From the NCBI GenBank assembly GCA_965216885.1, contig OZ244209.1, forward strand, positions 2,542,001 through 2,606,000: 64,000 nucleotides of DNA. The letters run 5' to 3'. The translations under genes were made by a program, and so were the position numbers. Positions 54,742 through 63,267 of this stretch are shown here, piece by piece. Numbering within the stretch: position 1 is the stretch's first letter; each line of letters starts with the position of its first letter. Origin of the DNA: CAYNJG01 sp965216885. GTDB lineage: Bacteria > Planctomycetota > Planctomycetia > Pirellulales > Pirellulaceae. The notes under the pieces were generated by a model, which was given only the letters and a program-made list of their open reading frames with translations, ran no database searches and had not been told where the DNA came from.

Positions 54742-54757
54742 TGGCACGACTATTGCC
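54742..54757 (+). promoter_or_regulatory. Sigma-54 type -24/-12 promoter
   Basis: TGGCACGACTATTGCC matches the sigma-54 consensus TGGCAC-N5-TTGCW at the full GG and GC elements with the exact 5-bp spacing. Only the last base (C, not W) differs. It lies 52 bp upstream of the DUF1559 ATG at 54809, which leaves a leader of about 40 nt that includes GGAGG. A bacterial enhancer-binding protein would be needed, and none is encoded in the window. Confidence 0.75.
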
Positions 54758-54808
54758 TAGGCACGGGCAAGGCGTAAATGGAACAGAAACGCTTCGGAGG
54801 CCAAGGTT

Positions 54809-55813
54809 ATGGATTGCGTTTATCGAAAACGCGGATTTACTCTTGTCGAGTTATTGGTAGTGATCGCAATCATAGCGATGCTCGTATCACTACTGCTTCC
54901 CGCAGTGCAGTCCGCACGCGAGGCAGCCAGACGTTCGCAGTGCCAGAACAATATCCGGCAACTGGTCCTTGCACTGCTCAACTATGAAACTGCCCAAGGC
55001 AAATTTCCGGGCGGGTCGCTAGGTACATTTGGCGTAACCGCGCCGTATTACTCGGTTCATACCCAGCTGATGCCGTACTTTGAAGAGGCAGCATTGATGG
55101 GGCAGATGAATCTTGAAGAGTCGCCGTGGTCCCCCAACAACTATGCTCTGGCCAGAACGCAGCCTGCGGTTTTCCTCTGCCCCAGCGACCCTCAGCAGGG
55201 CCAGGCAACCGACATGGGATTCACGAATTACCACGCAAACGCAGGCGGTTGGGTACAGCTAAATGGACGCTGGGATGGAATCTTCGGCCCTCCTGAACCG
55301 GTAGAGAGCTACGCCGGCTTGCGCCCACTCAAGGTCGGAAAAATCCAGGATGGCCTTAGCAAGACAGCCGCGTTCGCCGAAGTGGCCAATGGACTGGGTG
55401 ACGGGTACGACGCATCACACCGGAACCCTCGAGCGGACTGCTTTGAGTGGACCGGAGGCATCCTCACGGGCTCAACCGTTGACATTATCGAAACGATCCG
55501 GAGCAAGAATTCAGAATGGTCGACCGCATCCGTACCGTGGAATGGCGGTTGGCGATGGCGAGGCTATCCCTGGAGCGAAGGCACGATGTGGAGGAACTGG
55601 TACAACCACGCCGCCACGCCCGGAGCTGCTTGCTGGAAGACAGGAAGTTGGTGGGCACTCGTGTCACCGCCGACCAGCTACCACGGCAGCGATAGTGTCA
55701 ACGTGGCCATGTGCGATGGCAGTATTCAGGTATTCGGGCCGGACGTAGATCCGATTGTATGGTTCGACATGGGAACACGTAACGGATCGCTTGCACTCAG
55801 TGCGGTTCAGTAA
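54809..55813 (+). CDS. DUF1559 protein with prepilin-type N-terminus
   Basis: The protein is 334 residues. The type IV prepilin-like start is RKRGFTLVELLVVIAIIAML, with a cleavable leader before the Phe and Glu at +5. The planctomycete-type segment SAREAARRSQCQNNIRQLVLA and the DUF1559 body follow, with FLCPSDPQQGQATDMGFTNY, and the ending SYHGSDSVNVAMCDGSIQVFG, shown in part. GGAGG precedes the ATG. It is driven by a sigma-54 type promoter and followed 9 bp later by a small lipoprotein gene, a pairing seen repeatedly in planctomycetes. Probably a pseudopilin-like exported or surface protein; role unknown. Confidence 0.92.
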   Translation: MDCVYRKRGFTLVELLVVIAIIAMLVSLLLPAVQSAREAARRSQCQNNIRQLVLALLNYETAQGKFPGGSLGTFGVTAPYYSVHTQLMPYFEEAALMGQMNLEESPWSPNNYALARTQPAVFLCPSDPQQGQATDMGFTNYHANAGGWVQLNGRWDGIFGPPEPVESYAGLRPLKVGKIQDGLSKTAAFAEVANGLGDGYDASHRNPRADCFEWTGGILTGSTVDIIETIRSKNSEWSTASVPWNGGWRWRGYPWSEGTMWRNWYNHAATPGAACWKTGSWWALVSPPTSYHGSDSVNVAMCDGSIQVFGPDVDPIVWFDMGTRNGSLALSAVQ

Positions 55814-55822
55814 GGAAAGACA

Positions 55823-55987
55823 ATGTCAGAGAAAACATCACGATTGCTAATTCTCATGGCGGCGCTGTTAGTAACCACGCTGACCGGATGTGCCAAGCCG
55901 CCGGAGAGGACCGACGATCCGGCGGAGATTGAAAAGCTTCGCAAACAGCATCAGGCGACCGCCCAACGCGAGCTATCCGATGGTTAG
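55823..55987 (+). CDS. Small lipoprotein
   Basis: This 54-residue frame is too short for usual length cut-offs. It reads MSEKTSRLLILMAALLVTTL then TGCAKPPERTDD, a type II signal with lipobox LTGC and Cys23 as the lipid site. A charged tail (EIEKLRKQHQATAQRELSDG) follows. AAGGAAAG precedes the ATG. It lies 9 bp after the DUF1559 gene on the same strand, so it is very probably in the same operon. Confidence 0.8.
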   Translation: MSEKTSRLLILMAALLVTTLTGCAKPPERTDDPAEIEKLRKQHQATAQRELSDG

Positions 55988-56080
55988 GCATCGCGCGACT
56001 GACTGAACGAACGCCCGAGCCACAGAGACGACAAAACAAACGACTTGCCTCGACCTCCCATGACCAAACTGGAAGAGGCC

Positions 56081-56112
56081 GTCACCCACCGGCCTACAAA
56101 ACGGTGGGTGAC
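56081..56112. other. Strong hairpin between the lipoprotein and the PEP-CTERM gene
   Basis: GTCACCCACCG (56081-56091) and CGGTGGGTGAC (56102-56112) form a perfect 11-bp stem with a 10-nt loop. A second pair, CCACCG/CGGTGG, occurs about 140 bp downstream, before the next gene. There is no T-run, so it may be a terminator of the lipoprotein operon or a leader structure of the next gene. Confidence 0.5.
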
Positions 56113-56279
56113 CATACACTGTCGCATGACGCGATTGAGTGCGATTTCGCGTTACGGCGACGTCGTACCTGAACGGATTCTTCGGGCTTGCCTTACGGTC
56201 CCTCCAGGCCTCTTACTGGTGATTAACGGGTCGACCACCGCCACCCGGTGGCGACCGCTCCTGTTTTAGAGGTAACTCC

Positions 56280-58376
56280 ATGACGAACTCTACCGATGTG
56301 CGCCATCGTTGGCGCGGCTTCCCTACAATGCTGCCTGTTGCACGTGTGCTCAGTGCACGCTTGCTTCTCGCGGCGTCCCTTGTGACCGGCTCAGCGCAGG
56401 CTGCAGACTATTATCCCATCGTCGAAGTGGCGGTGGACACGGAAAACGATTTATGGCCCATCTCGAATCTGATTCAGGGCCCCGAGGCTGGATTCGATGC
56501 CAGCGAACCACACGATCAACCGGGTGGAGGTAGCGATACGCGATGGGTAACGGCCGACGATGCCGGCTTTCCATCGGACTACCCGGAAGAGGTTCAACAA
56601 CCGGTCATTCAGCTGGACCTGGGTGAAGACCGAACCCTGAACGAGATCAGCGTATGGGGTTACTCAAGCGGGAATTCAAACGGCACCAGCCAGTTCAGCC
56701 TGCGTTTCGCGACGGACGCGGAGGGTAGTTCGGACGGCATCTTTGGCACAGTCGACTATGGCTCCAGCATTACGTACAACCCAACGTTTGAACTGTTCAG
56801 CGACCCGGTACCTCAACAATACAAACTGTTCGATGAAACAGTTGTGGCTCGATACGTCGAATTCACCAACCTCGACAACTTCTTCATTGCTCCGGGCGAT
56901 GGCTCCGAGCCACTGGAAGAACCACTTCCTCGCCTCCTGCCCGTTCTCCCAGGTGGCGACCGCGTCGGCCTTGGTGAAATTGGCTTCATCGACCTGCCAG
57001 ATGATTTTGAACCGGGCGATCTGATTCCCAGAAAGATCGCCGGCGATGAGTTCGGCACGTACGTGGTAGATGGGTCACGGACAAGCTTGACTTTCGGTCC
57101 CGCGGGAGATCCCGAACCGGGCCTTGCGCAGGAATGGTACGCCACCGGCAATCCCGGTAACAAGGCAGGGCTGGACGATGTTTTTGCCTCTTCCACACCA
57201 GTGATTCCTGCCTTCCGGGGAGACAGTTCGTGGTGGACGGGCAGCAGTCAGATGATCGAAGACATCCCCACGTATCCACAATCAATCATCGATGACGGCA
57301 CCATCACGGGTGACAACTATGCGGTTCGCGCCACCGGGGAGATCCTCATCGAAGAAAGCGGCACCTACCAGTTCACCGACGGCATCGATGACTATACCTA
57401 TTTCGCACTGGACCTCGACGGCAGCGGCGTGGCCGGAGACAGTGACGGTGAAGTCCTGATCGATGACAATGACTGGACCGACGTGCTAACGGGCGCCAAT
57501 GGAGGCAGTCCCATCGTCGAAGTTGAGTTTGAGGGGATCGATGAAGACGGAGAGTGGATTACCCTTGAGTTCAATATGGCCGAAGGAGGCGGCGGCGACA
57601 GCGGCGTGATTTATTGGGACTACAGCCCTGATGACGGCGCCGGAGGATACGCCGACTTCTTTCCATTCGAGCCATCAGAACCTCTCTTCGATGAGATTGA
57701 CGCAGCCATGCTGCTGATTCCGGACACTTACCTGAGATCAACAATCAGCGAATTGGTAGCCGCGGACGCGGAAGGTTCGCTCGGTGACATGATCCGGCAG
57801 ACGGATGTCCTCGAGCTGGAATTGCAGGTCGGTCCCACCGGGAACGACCAAATTGCCCTCGCGGACCTGACGGTCGGTGACGGGATTGCGTCGCTGGATG
57901 TTTCCGATGTGACAGTTCGGATCGTCGTCGATGGCGAGCTGACGGAAGGGACCGAGTTTCAGATCTTCGCCGCCGATACAGTCGTGGGACTGGAAACTTT
58001 CAACTTGCTGCTTGATGACCCAACGATGTGGGACCTCAGCAGCCTCTCCGAGGGACTGCTCACCTATGGCCCCGGTGGAGGCGGTTTGTTGGGTGACCTC
58101 GATATGAATGGTGAAGTCGACTTCCCTGACTTCCTGATGCTGTCTGGCATGTTCAATCAGAGCGTCGACCCGCCCGGCTCCGGAGCAGACCTGAATGCCG
58201 ATGGAACGGTCGACTTTGCCGACTTCCTGATCCTGTCTGGCAACTTCGGCACGTCGGCGGCCGTGACATCCGTACCTGAACCAGGTTCGCACCTACCTGG
58301 TTTGTCCGCACTTGCGTTGGCCGGACTGCTCCGCCGACCGAATCGAAGGGCAAACAGAACGAACGGGAAAGCCTAG
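56280..58376 (+). CDS. PEP-CTERM/dockerin-like secreted protein
   Basis: The protein is 698 residues with AGAGGT upstream of the ATG. The signal region is ARLLLAASLVTGSAQAAD. The N-terminal half has a discoidin-like character (VIQLDLGEDRTLNEISVWGY). The middle shares TYQFTDGIDDYTYFALDLDG and FNMAEGGGGDSGVIYW with the paralogue at 17122. Two EF-hand or dockerin-like repeats follow (DLDMNGEVDFPDFLMLSG and DLNADGTVDFADFLILSGN), then a PEP-CTERM tail VPEPGSHLPGLSALALAGLL with RRPNRRANR. It precedes the FG-GAP lipoprotein by 4 bp, so the two are co-transcribed. Confidence 0.83.
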   Translation: MTNSTDVRHRWRGFPTMLPVARVLSARLLLAASLVTGSAQAADYYPIVEVAVDTENDLWPISNLIQGPEAGFDASEPHDQPGGGSDTRWVTADDAGFPSDYPEEVQQPVIQLDLGEDRTLNEISVWGYSSGNSNGTSQFSLRFATDAEGSSDGIFGTVDYGSSITYNPTFELFSDPVPQQYKLFDETVVARYVEFTNLDNFFIAPGDGSEPLEEPLPRLLPVLPGGDRVGLGEIGFIDLPDDFEPGDLIPRKIAGDEFGTYVVDGSRTSLTFGPAGDPEPGLAQEWYATGNPGNKAGLDDVFASSTPVIPAFRGDSSWWTGSSQMIEDIPTYPQSIIDDGTITGDNYAVRATGEILIEESGTYQFTDGIDDYTYFALDLDGSGVAGDSDGEVLIDDNDWTDVLTGANGGSPIVEVEFEGIDEDGEWITLEFNMAEGGGGDSGVIYWDYSPDDGAGGYADFFPFEPSEPLFDEIDAAMLLIPDTYLRSTISELVAADAEGSLGDMIRQTDVLELELQVGPTGNDQIALADLTVGDGIASLDVSDVTVRIVVDGELTEGTEFQIFAADTVVGLETFNLLLDDPTMWDLSSLSEGLLTYGPGGGGLLGDLDMNGEVDFPDFLMLSGMFNQSVDPPGSGADLNADGTVDFADFLILSGNFGTSAAVTSVPEPGSHLPGLSALALAGLLRRPNRRANRTNGKA

Positions 58377-58380
58377 AGTA

Positions 58381-61300
58381 ATGCGTGGCGTTCCACCGTG
58401 GCTCCCTATCGCGTGTGATTTTCGAACCGCAGTCCGGCGAGGCAGCATCCTGCTTGTGCTCACCTTGCCGGGTTGCGGCCCTCGCGTTGCGCCTCCCCCT
58501 GCGCCCATCGGCCAGGAGGACGCGATTGCCCTCGATGCAAAATCGGACCTCTTCGTGGCTCAACCTCTCGCGACACGGAAGGGGCCAACGACCGAGGCCG
58601 TTACCAACGCAGAAACACTTTTCGAGAGCATCCCCGCGAACTCGTGTGGGATCGATTTTATTGCAGCATGGCAACCTCGCAACAAGCAGGAGGCCGCCTT
58701 ACTGAAGACGGGTTTCAGCGGTGGCGGTGTATCTCTGGGCGACTACGACGGCGACGGCCTGGTAGACGTCTTTCTGACAAGGCCCCATGGGGGCGGTAGG
58801 CTTTTCCGTAATCTCGGGGCATTCCATTTCGACGACGTGACTGACGATGTGGGCATTGCCAGCGTCGACGACTGGCACACGGGCGCTGCCTTCTGCGACG
58901 TCGACAACGATGGCGATCTCGACCTCTCCGTCGCCTGCTACGATTCGCCCAACCGGTTGTTCCTGAATGAGGGCGACGGCACGTTTCGCGATGTCGCTGC
59001 GACCACCGGACTCAATTTCTCCGGCGCGTCGGTCAAGACTCTGTTTGCCGACTACGATCAGGATGGAGATCTCGATGCCTATGTACTGACGAACCGGTTG
59101 GAACCCGTCGAGCCACGGAAGATTCGCTATATCGGCAAACGTGGCAGTTACGATGTAGCCCCCGAGCACAGGGAATTGGCGATGGTCATCAATCTGCCCG
59201 ACGGCCAGCAGAAGTTCGCCAAGGCCGGGCAGTATGATCGGCTCTACCGAAATGAATTGTCGTCCACGGGGACGCTGCAATTCACCGACGTCTCCAGAGC
59301 TGCTGGACTCAGCGGTCCCTACCACGGACTGGATGGCTGCTGGTGGGACCCGGACGGCGACGGTGACGCCGATCTGTACATCACCAACGACTTCACGGAC
59401 CCAGATCAGTTTCTCCAAAACAACGGCGACGGAACATTCTCCGACGTGACAATCGATGCTCTGCCATGTACTCCATGGTTTGCGATGGGATGTGCAACCG
59501 GAGACCTTAACAACGACGGTCGATTCGATCTACTCGCCGCAGACATGTCCGGAACGACCCATTATCGGCAAAAGATTGCGATGGGCAGCATGGATTCTGT
59601 AGCGTGGTTTCTGGACACAGCCGAACCTCGCCAATACATGCGCAATGCACTGTACCTGAATACCGGGACGCCACGATTCACGGAAGCTGCCCAGCTTGCG
59701 GGGCTTGCCAGTTCCGATTGGACATGGTCGGTCAAGATCGCGGATTTTGACAACGACGGTGATGAAGACTGCTTCTTTACGAATGGTTTTACCCGTGACT
59801 ACCTGAACAGCGACTTCAACAATGCGATGAAGGCATCGCGGGATGGCGAGAAGCTCAGTTGGTTCGACGCACCAAGGCTGGAAGAACAGAATGTCGCGTT
59901 TCGAAACGATGGCGAACTTAGTTTTGCTGACGTTTCCCGGGAATGGGGCCTCGACCATACGGGCATCTCGTTCGGCGCCGCGGTAGGAGATCTCGACAAC
60001 GACGGTGACCTGGATCTTGTCGTCAGCAATTTCGGGGAACCGCCCACCATCTACCGAAACCGGTCAGCCAGCGGCAACATCTGTGCGATAGAGCTTGGCG
60101 GTAACCCTGGCGAACAATCCGTGGGCAGTACGGTGGAGGTGACCACCAACCAAGGGCAGTCCGTTCGCTACCACAATCCCGTGAGCGGCTTTCTTTCCAG
60201 CAACGACGCCCGCCTCCACGTCGGTATCGGCGAGGCCAAAAGAATCGAACAGATCACGGTTCGCTGGCCAAGCGGAACCGTGCAGCGGCTGGAGGACCTG
60301 CCGGCGAATCATCTCATCTCCATCCACGAACCGACCGACCACACGAAGCTACAACCGAGCACGAGCAAACTGCCGCCAGCCATGTTCACGGAATCCGTTG
60401 CGCTGCCCGACGTCCTTCACAAGGAGACAATCTACGACGACTTCCAGCAACAGCCGCTGCTCCCCAACAAGCTGTCGCAACTCGGACCGGGGATGGCGAT
60501 CGGAGACATTAACGCAGACGGCCGGAAAGCGCTATTCCAGGGTGGAGCAGCTGGGCACACGGGGACTTTCCTGGTGCAGAATTCCGATCACACTTTCAAC
60601 GCAGTCCCGCTCGAATGCCTTGAGCAACATCGTGGCTGCGAAGATATGGGCTGCCTCTTCGCCGACTTCGATGGCGATAGCGATCTCGACCTCTACGTGG
60701 TCAGCGGTGGCGTCGAAAGCTCCGCCGGAACCAGTTCGTATCAGGACCGGATCTATACCAATGAATCGACGTCCGCGAAAATCCATTTCGAATATGCTGC
60801 CCACGCGTTGCCAGAATTGCGAGACAGCGGTGGCCCGATTGCCGCGGCCGACTATGACCGTGACGGGGATCTGGATCTGTTCATTGGCAGCCGAATGATT
60901 CCGGGGCAGTACCCCACACCACCCACGAGTCGTCTGTTGAAAAACGAAGCCGGCATCTTTTCGGAAGTGAAATCCGACGTTGCTGATGCTGGCATGGTCA
61001 CCGCCGCCATCTGGTCCGACTACGACGACGACGGCTGGGTCGACTTGCTGGTCGCCAACGACTATGGACCTGTCCGAGTATTCCGCAATAACGCGGGCGA
61101 ACTAATCGAAACGTCGGGGGATCTCGCAACCCAAGAGCTCTCAGGTTGGTGGAACTCGATCGTCGGTTGCGACTTCGATCTCGACGGAGACACCGACTAC
61201 GTCGTCGGGAATCTCGGCAGAAACACAAAGTATCACCCAACGAGAAAGAAGCCCCAGCATCTGTTTTATGGCAAATTCCACGGAGCAGGAGCCAACCACA

Positions 61301-62046
61301 TCGTCGAAGCCAAGACAGCCGCGAAGGGTCTGCTGCCGACCCGCGGCCGAAGTTGTTCCAGCCTCGCGATGCCGTTGATTGAGAAGAAATTTGGCACTTT
61401 CCATGAATTCGCTTCTGCCTCACTGACGGACATCTATCCGGAATCGAATCTGCGGCAGGCACTGCAAGTCGCAGCCACGGTCGTCGAATCGGGAATCTTC
61501 GTCAATACGCTCGACGAGGAAGGTTCCCGCCGTTTCAAATTCCTTCCGCTGCCCAATGCGGCGCAGCTTTCGCCTGTATTCGGCATGGAAGTCATGCATG
61601 CCAACGACGATGCATTTCCCGACCTGTTTCTGGCACAGAACTTTTTCACGCCGCAACGAGAAACGGGCCGCATGGATGGTGGGGTAGGGGCCGTGCTTTT
61701 GGGCAACGGTGACGGCACATTTACTGCCGTCTCCCCAGTGGATAGCGGGATTGTCATCCCGGAAGATGCAAAATCAACAATCGCAGCGGACCTCAACAAC
61801 GATGGACGGCTGGAGCTTCTGGTCGGCATCAACAACGACCAAACACGAAGTTTCTCACTTGCCGTACCCAGCATCCCTGCGGAACCATTCGACTGGGCCG
61901 TTGGTGCGACCATCAGAGCGACAGCACCCAACGGGCGTACTGGCAAGTTTGAACGCTACCTCGGATCGGGATACCTTTCCGCAGGAAGCGACCCTCGAAT
62001 CCAGCTGCCGCCAAGATCCCGGTTTGACACCGCGAGAACACGATAG
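58381..62046 (+). CDS. CRTAC1-type FG-GAP/VCBS lipoprotein with ASPIC/UnbV domain
   Basis: The protein is 1221 residues from ATG 58381, 4 bp after the preceding stop; a frame start at 58312 would overlap it. The signal has a lipobox-like LTLPGCG. The first half has at least seven FG-GAP repeats with Ca2+-binding D-x-D-x-D-G (DYDGDGLVDVFLT, DVDNDGDLDLSVACY, DYDQDGDLDAYVLT, DPDGDGDADLYITND, DLNNDGRFDLLAAD, DFDNDGDEDCFFTNG, DLDNDGDLDLVVSN) and then a UnbV/ASPIC domain (GSTVEVTTNQGQSVRYHNP, IEQITVRWPSGTVQRLEDL). A second propeller-like half follows (DINADGRKALFQGG, DFDGDSDLDLYVVSG, DYDRDGDLDLFIGSR). Integrin-like propellers bind ligands or partners; a cell-surface role is likely. Confidence 0.88.
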   Translation: MRGVPPWLPIACDFRTAVRRGSILLVLTLPGCGPRVAPPPAPIGQEDAIALDAKSDLFVAQPLATRKGPTTEAVTNAETLFESIPANSCGIDFIAAWQPRNKQEAALLKTGFSGGGVSLGDYDGDGLVDVFLTRPHGGGRLFRNLGAFHFDDVTDDVGIASVDDWHTGAAFCDVDNDGDLDLSVACYDSPNRLFLNEGDGTFRDVAATTGLNFSGASVKTLFADYDQDGDLDAYVLTNRLEPVEPRKIRYIGKRGSYDVAPEHRELAMVINLPDGQQKFAKAGQYDRLYRNELSSTGTLQFTDVSRAAGLSGPYHGLDGCWWDPDGDGDADLYITNDFTDPDQFLQNNGDGTFSDVTIDALPCTPWFAMGCATGDLNNDGRFDLLAADMSGTTHYRQKIAMGSMDSVAWFLDTAEPRQYMRNALYLNTGTPRFTEAAQLAGLASSDWTWSVKIADFDNDGDEDCFFTNGFTRDYLNSDFNNAMKASRDGEKLSWFDAPRLEEQNVAFRNDGELSFADVSREWGLDHTGISFGAAVGDLDNDGDLDLVVSNFGEPPTIYRNRSASGNICAIELGGNPGEQSVGSTVEVTTNQGQSVRYHNPVSGFLSSNDARLHVGIGEAKRIEQITVRWPSGTVQRLEDLPANHLISIHEPTDHTKLQPSTSKLPPAMFTESVALPDVLHKETIYDDFQQQPLLPNKLSQLGPGMAIGDINADGRKALFQGGAAGHTGTFLVQNSDHTFNAVPLECLEQHRGCEDMGCLFADFDGDSDLDLYVVSGGVESSAGTSSYQDRIYTNESTSAKIHFEYAAHALPELRDSGGPIAAADYDRDGDLDLFIGSRMIPGQYPTPPTSRLLKNEAGIFSEVKSDVADAGMVTAAIWSDYDDDGWVDLLVANDYGPVRVFRNNAGELIETSGDLATQELSGWWNSIVGCDFDLDGDTDYVVGNLGRNTKYHPTRKKPQHLFYGKFHGAGANHIVEAKTAAKGLLPTRGRSCSSLAMPLIEKKFGTFHEFASASLTDIYPESNLRQALQVAATVVESGIFVNTLDEEGSRRFKFLPLPNAAQLSPVFGMEVMHANDDAFPDLFLAQNFFTPQRETGRMDGGVGAVLLGNGDGTFTAVSPVDSGIVIPEDAKSTIAADLNNDGRLELLVGINNDQTRSFSLAVPSIPAEPFDWAVGATIRATAPNGRTGKFERYLGSGYLSAGSDPRIQLPPRSRFDTARTR

Positions 62047-62136
62047 CCCTCGCAATGCCAACAGATGGAGACCGCCACGCCGTTGCTATCCAAGTTGTCA
62101 ATTCGCTGCCCATCTTTTTTCGATGCCTGCATAGAA

Positions 62137-62527
62137 GGACACCCGTAGTTTCGACGCATCCCACGCCCGGCAGGCGACGATGCCGTTGGGTTTGGGTTTG
62201 GGTTTCGATGGTGTGACGTTGTGAAGAAGTTCCGAAAGCTCTTGAAGCGAGCCGCGACAAGGCGGACTGCCTCGCCCTGCAAACGACGCGTCGTGGCGTG
62301 GGCTGTCTAAACGACCCAGGCTCTCCGTTGTTGACCATCGAGTAGCAAAGCTTGCTTTCTCAAATGGCCATAACGTAGCGATGGGGTCCGCTGTTGCGCC
62401 CGTCCTTGGCGTTCTTGCTGGCGTGGCAGCCGATTAAGCGCAATGAACGCCCCAAGGACGCTGCGTCGCAGACGCTTTGTTTGCGAATCAGGCAATGAGG
62501 CAGCTTTCAATCGCGTTGGGTTCTCCC
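62137..62527 (+). mobile_element. Decayed RAYT-family element
   Basis: The left end is GGACACCC (62137-62144) followed by GTAGTTTCGACGCAT, similar to the element at 409-1961. The right end is TTGGGTTCTCCC (62516-62527). Inside are a frameshifted copy of the transposase C-terminus (62207-62321) and a diverged copy of the tail (GTCGCAGACGCTTTGTTTGC and AGGCAGCTTTCAATCGC). The N-terminal two thirds of the transposase are missing. It is a dead relative of the element 60 kb away. Confidence 0.65.
62207..62321 (+). pseudogene. Remnant of RAYT transposase C-terminus
   Basis: Starting at 62210 the reading WCDVVKKFRKLLKRAA matches WCDLVKKFGKLFKRAA near residues 310-325 of the intact transposase. After a frameshift the reading is DKADCLALQTTRRGVGCLNDPG, here quoted in part as TRRGVGCL, matching GKADSLAREAARRGVGYLHGPG (quoted in part as ARRGVGYL). 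One frame change and a missing N-terminal part show it is dead. Confidence 0.7.
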
Positions 62528-62718
62528 AAAAAAACGCAGCAACGCGCCCACACAACTACCGGTTTGGTACACTTCAAGCACACCCCTCCATCGGGCCACG
62601 CCTTTCTTTATCAGATTGGCTTGACCGGACTTCACTTGAGGCCGTGCCAGGCTCCGGAGAGCGGGTGTAGATCCAACTACGCTTGGCGTTGGCAAACCGT
62701 CAGGAGACTGATTTCGCA

Positions 62719-63081
62719 ATGATCAAATTTGTAATGTGTCTGACTCGCCATCCCGACATGACACGCGCCCAGTTTCAGGATTACTGGACGAACAACCACG
62801 GACCGTTCTTTATGAAGAACGCCGGCACGATGAGGGCGAAAAAGTATGTGCAGTCTCTCACCATGGATACGCCGTTAAATGACGGATTGCGAGAATCCCG
62901 AGGCATGCGGCCTGAGTTTGATGGAGTGGCCGAAGTATGGTTCGAGTCCGAGCAGGACCTTATGGAAGCGATGAGCTCGCCAGCAGGGCAGGAGTTGAGT
63001 GCAGCGCTACTAAAAGATGAAAGCAATTTCATCGACCACTCCAGATCATCGGCATTCATCGTCACAGAACACGAGCTCTAG
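62719..63081 (+). CDS. EthD-domain-like small protein
   Basis: The protein is 120 residues from ATG 62719 (AGGAGA upstream). It has the pattern of EthD / dimeric alpha-beta barrel proteins: IKFVMCLTRHPDMTRAQFQD then YWTNNHGPFF (split), a GVAEVWFESEQDLMEAMSSP segment, and a C-terminal FIDHSRSSAFIVTEHEL. Members help in ether or aromatic degradation, or have unassigned roles. The next possible frame starts right after its stop (63082). Confidence 0.8.
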   Translation: MIKFVMCLTRHPDMTRAQFQDYWTNNHGPFFMKNAGTMRAKKYVQSLTMDTPLNDGLRESRGMRPEFDGVAEVWFESEQDLMEAMSSPAGQELSAALLKDESNFIDHSRSSAFIVTEHEL

Positions 63082-63267
63082 ATGAACCGGCACGCATTCA
63101 CCATTACTACGATCCCGGCGGCAACCTGCACAACAATCAAAGAGAATGGCTGGACCGAAATCAGCATGGAAAATGACTTCAAGGTCGTCTTCGCCAACCT
63201 TCCGCGACGTCAAGCCCGGTAATAAGATCAGCTGCACCCTTAGCAAACCCCAGTAACCAGAAATCTC

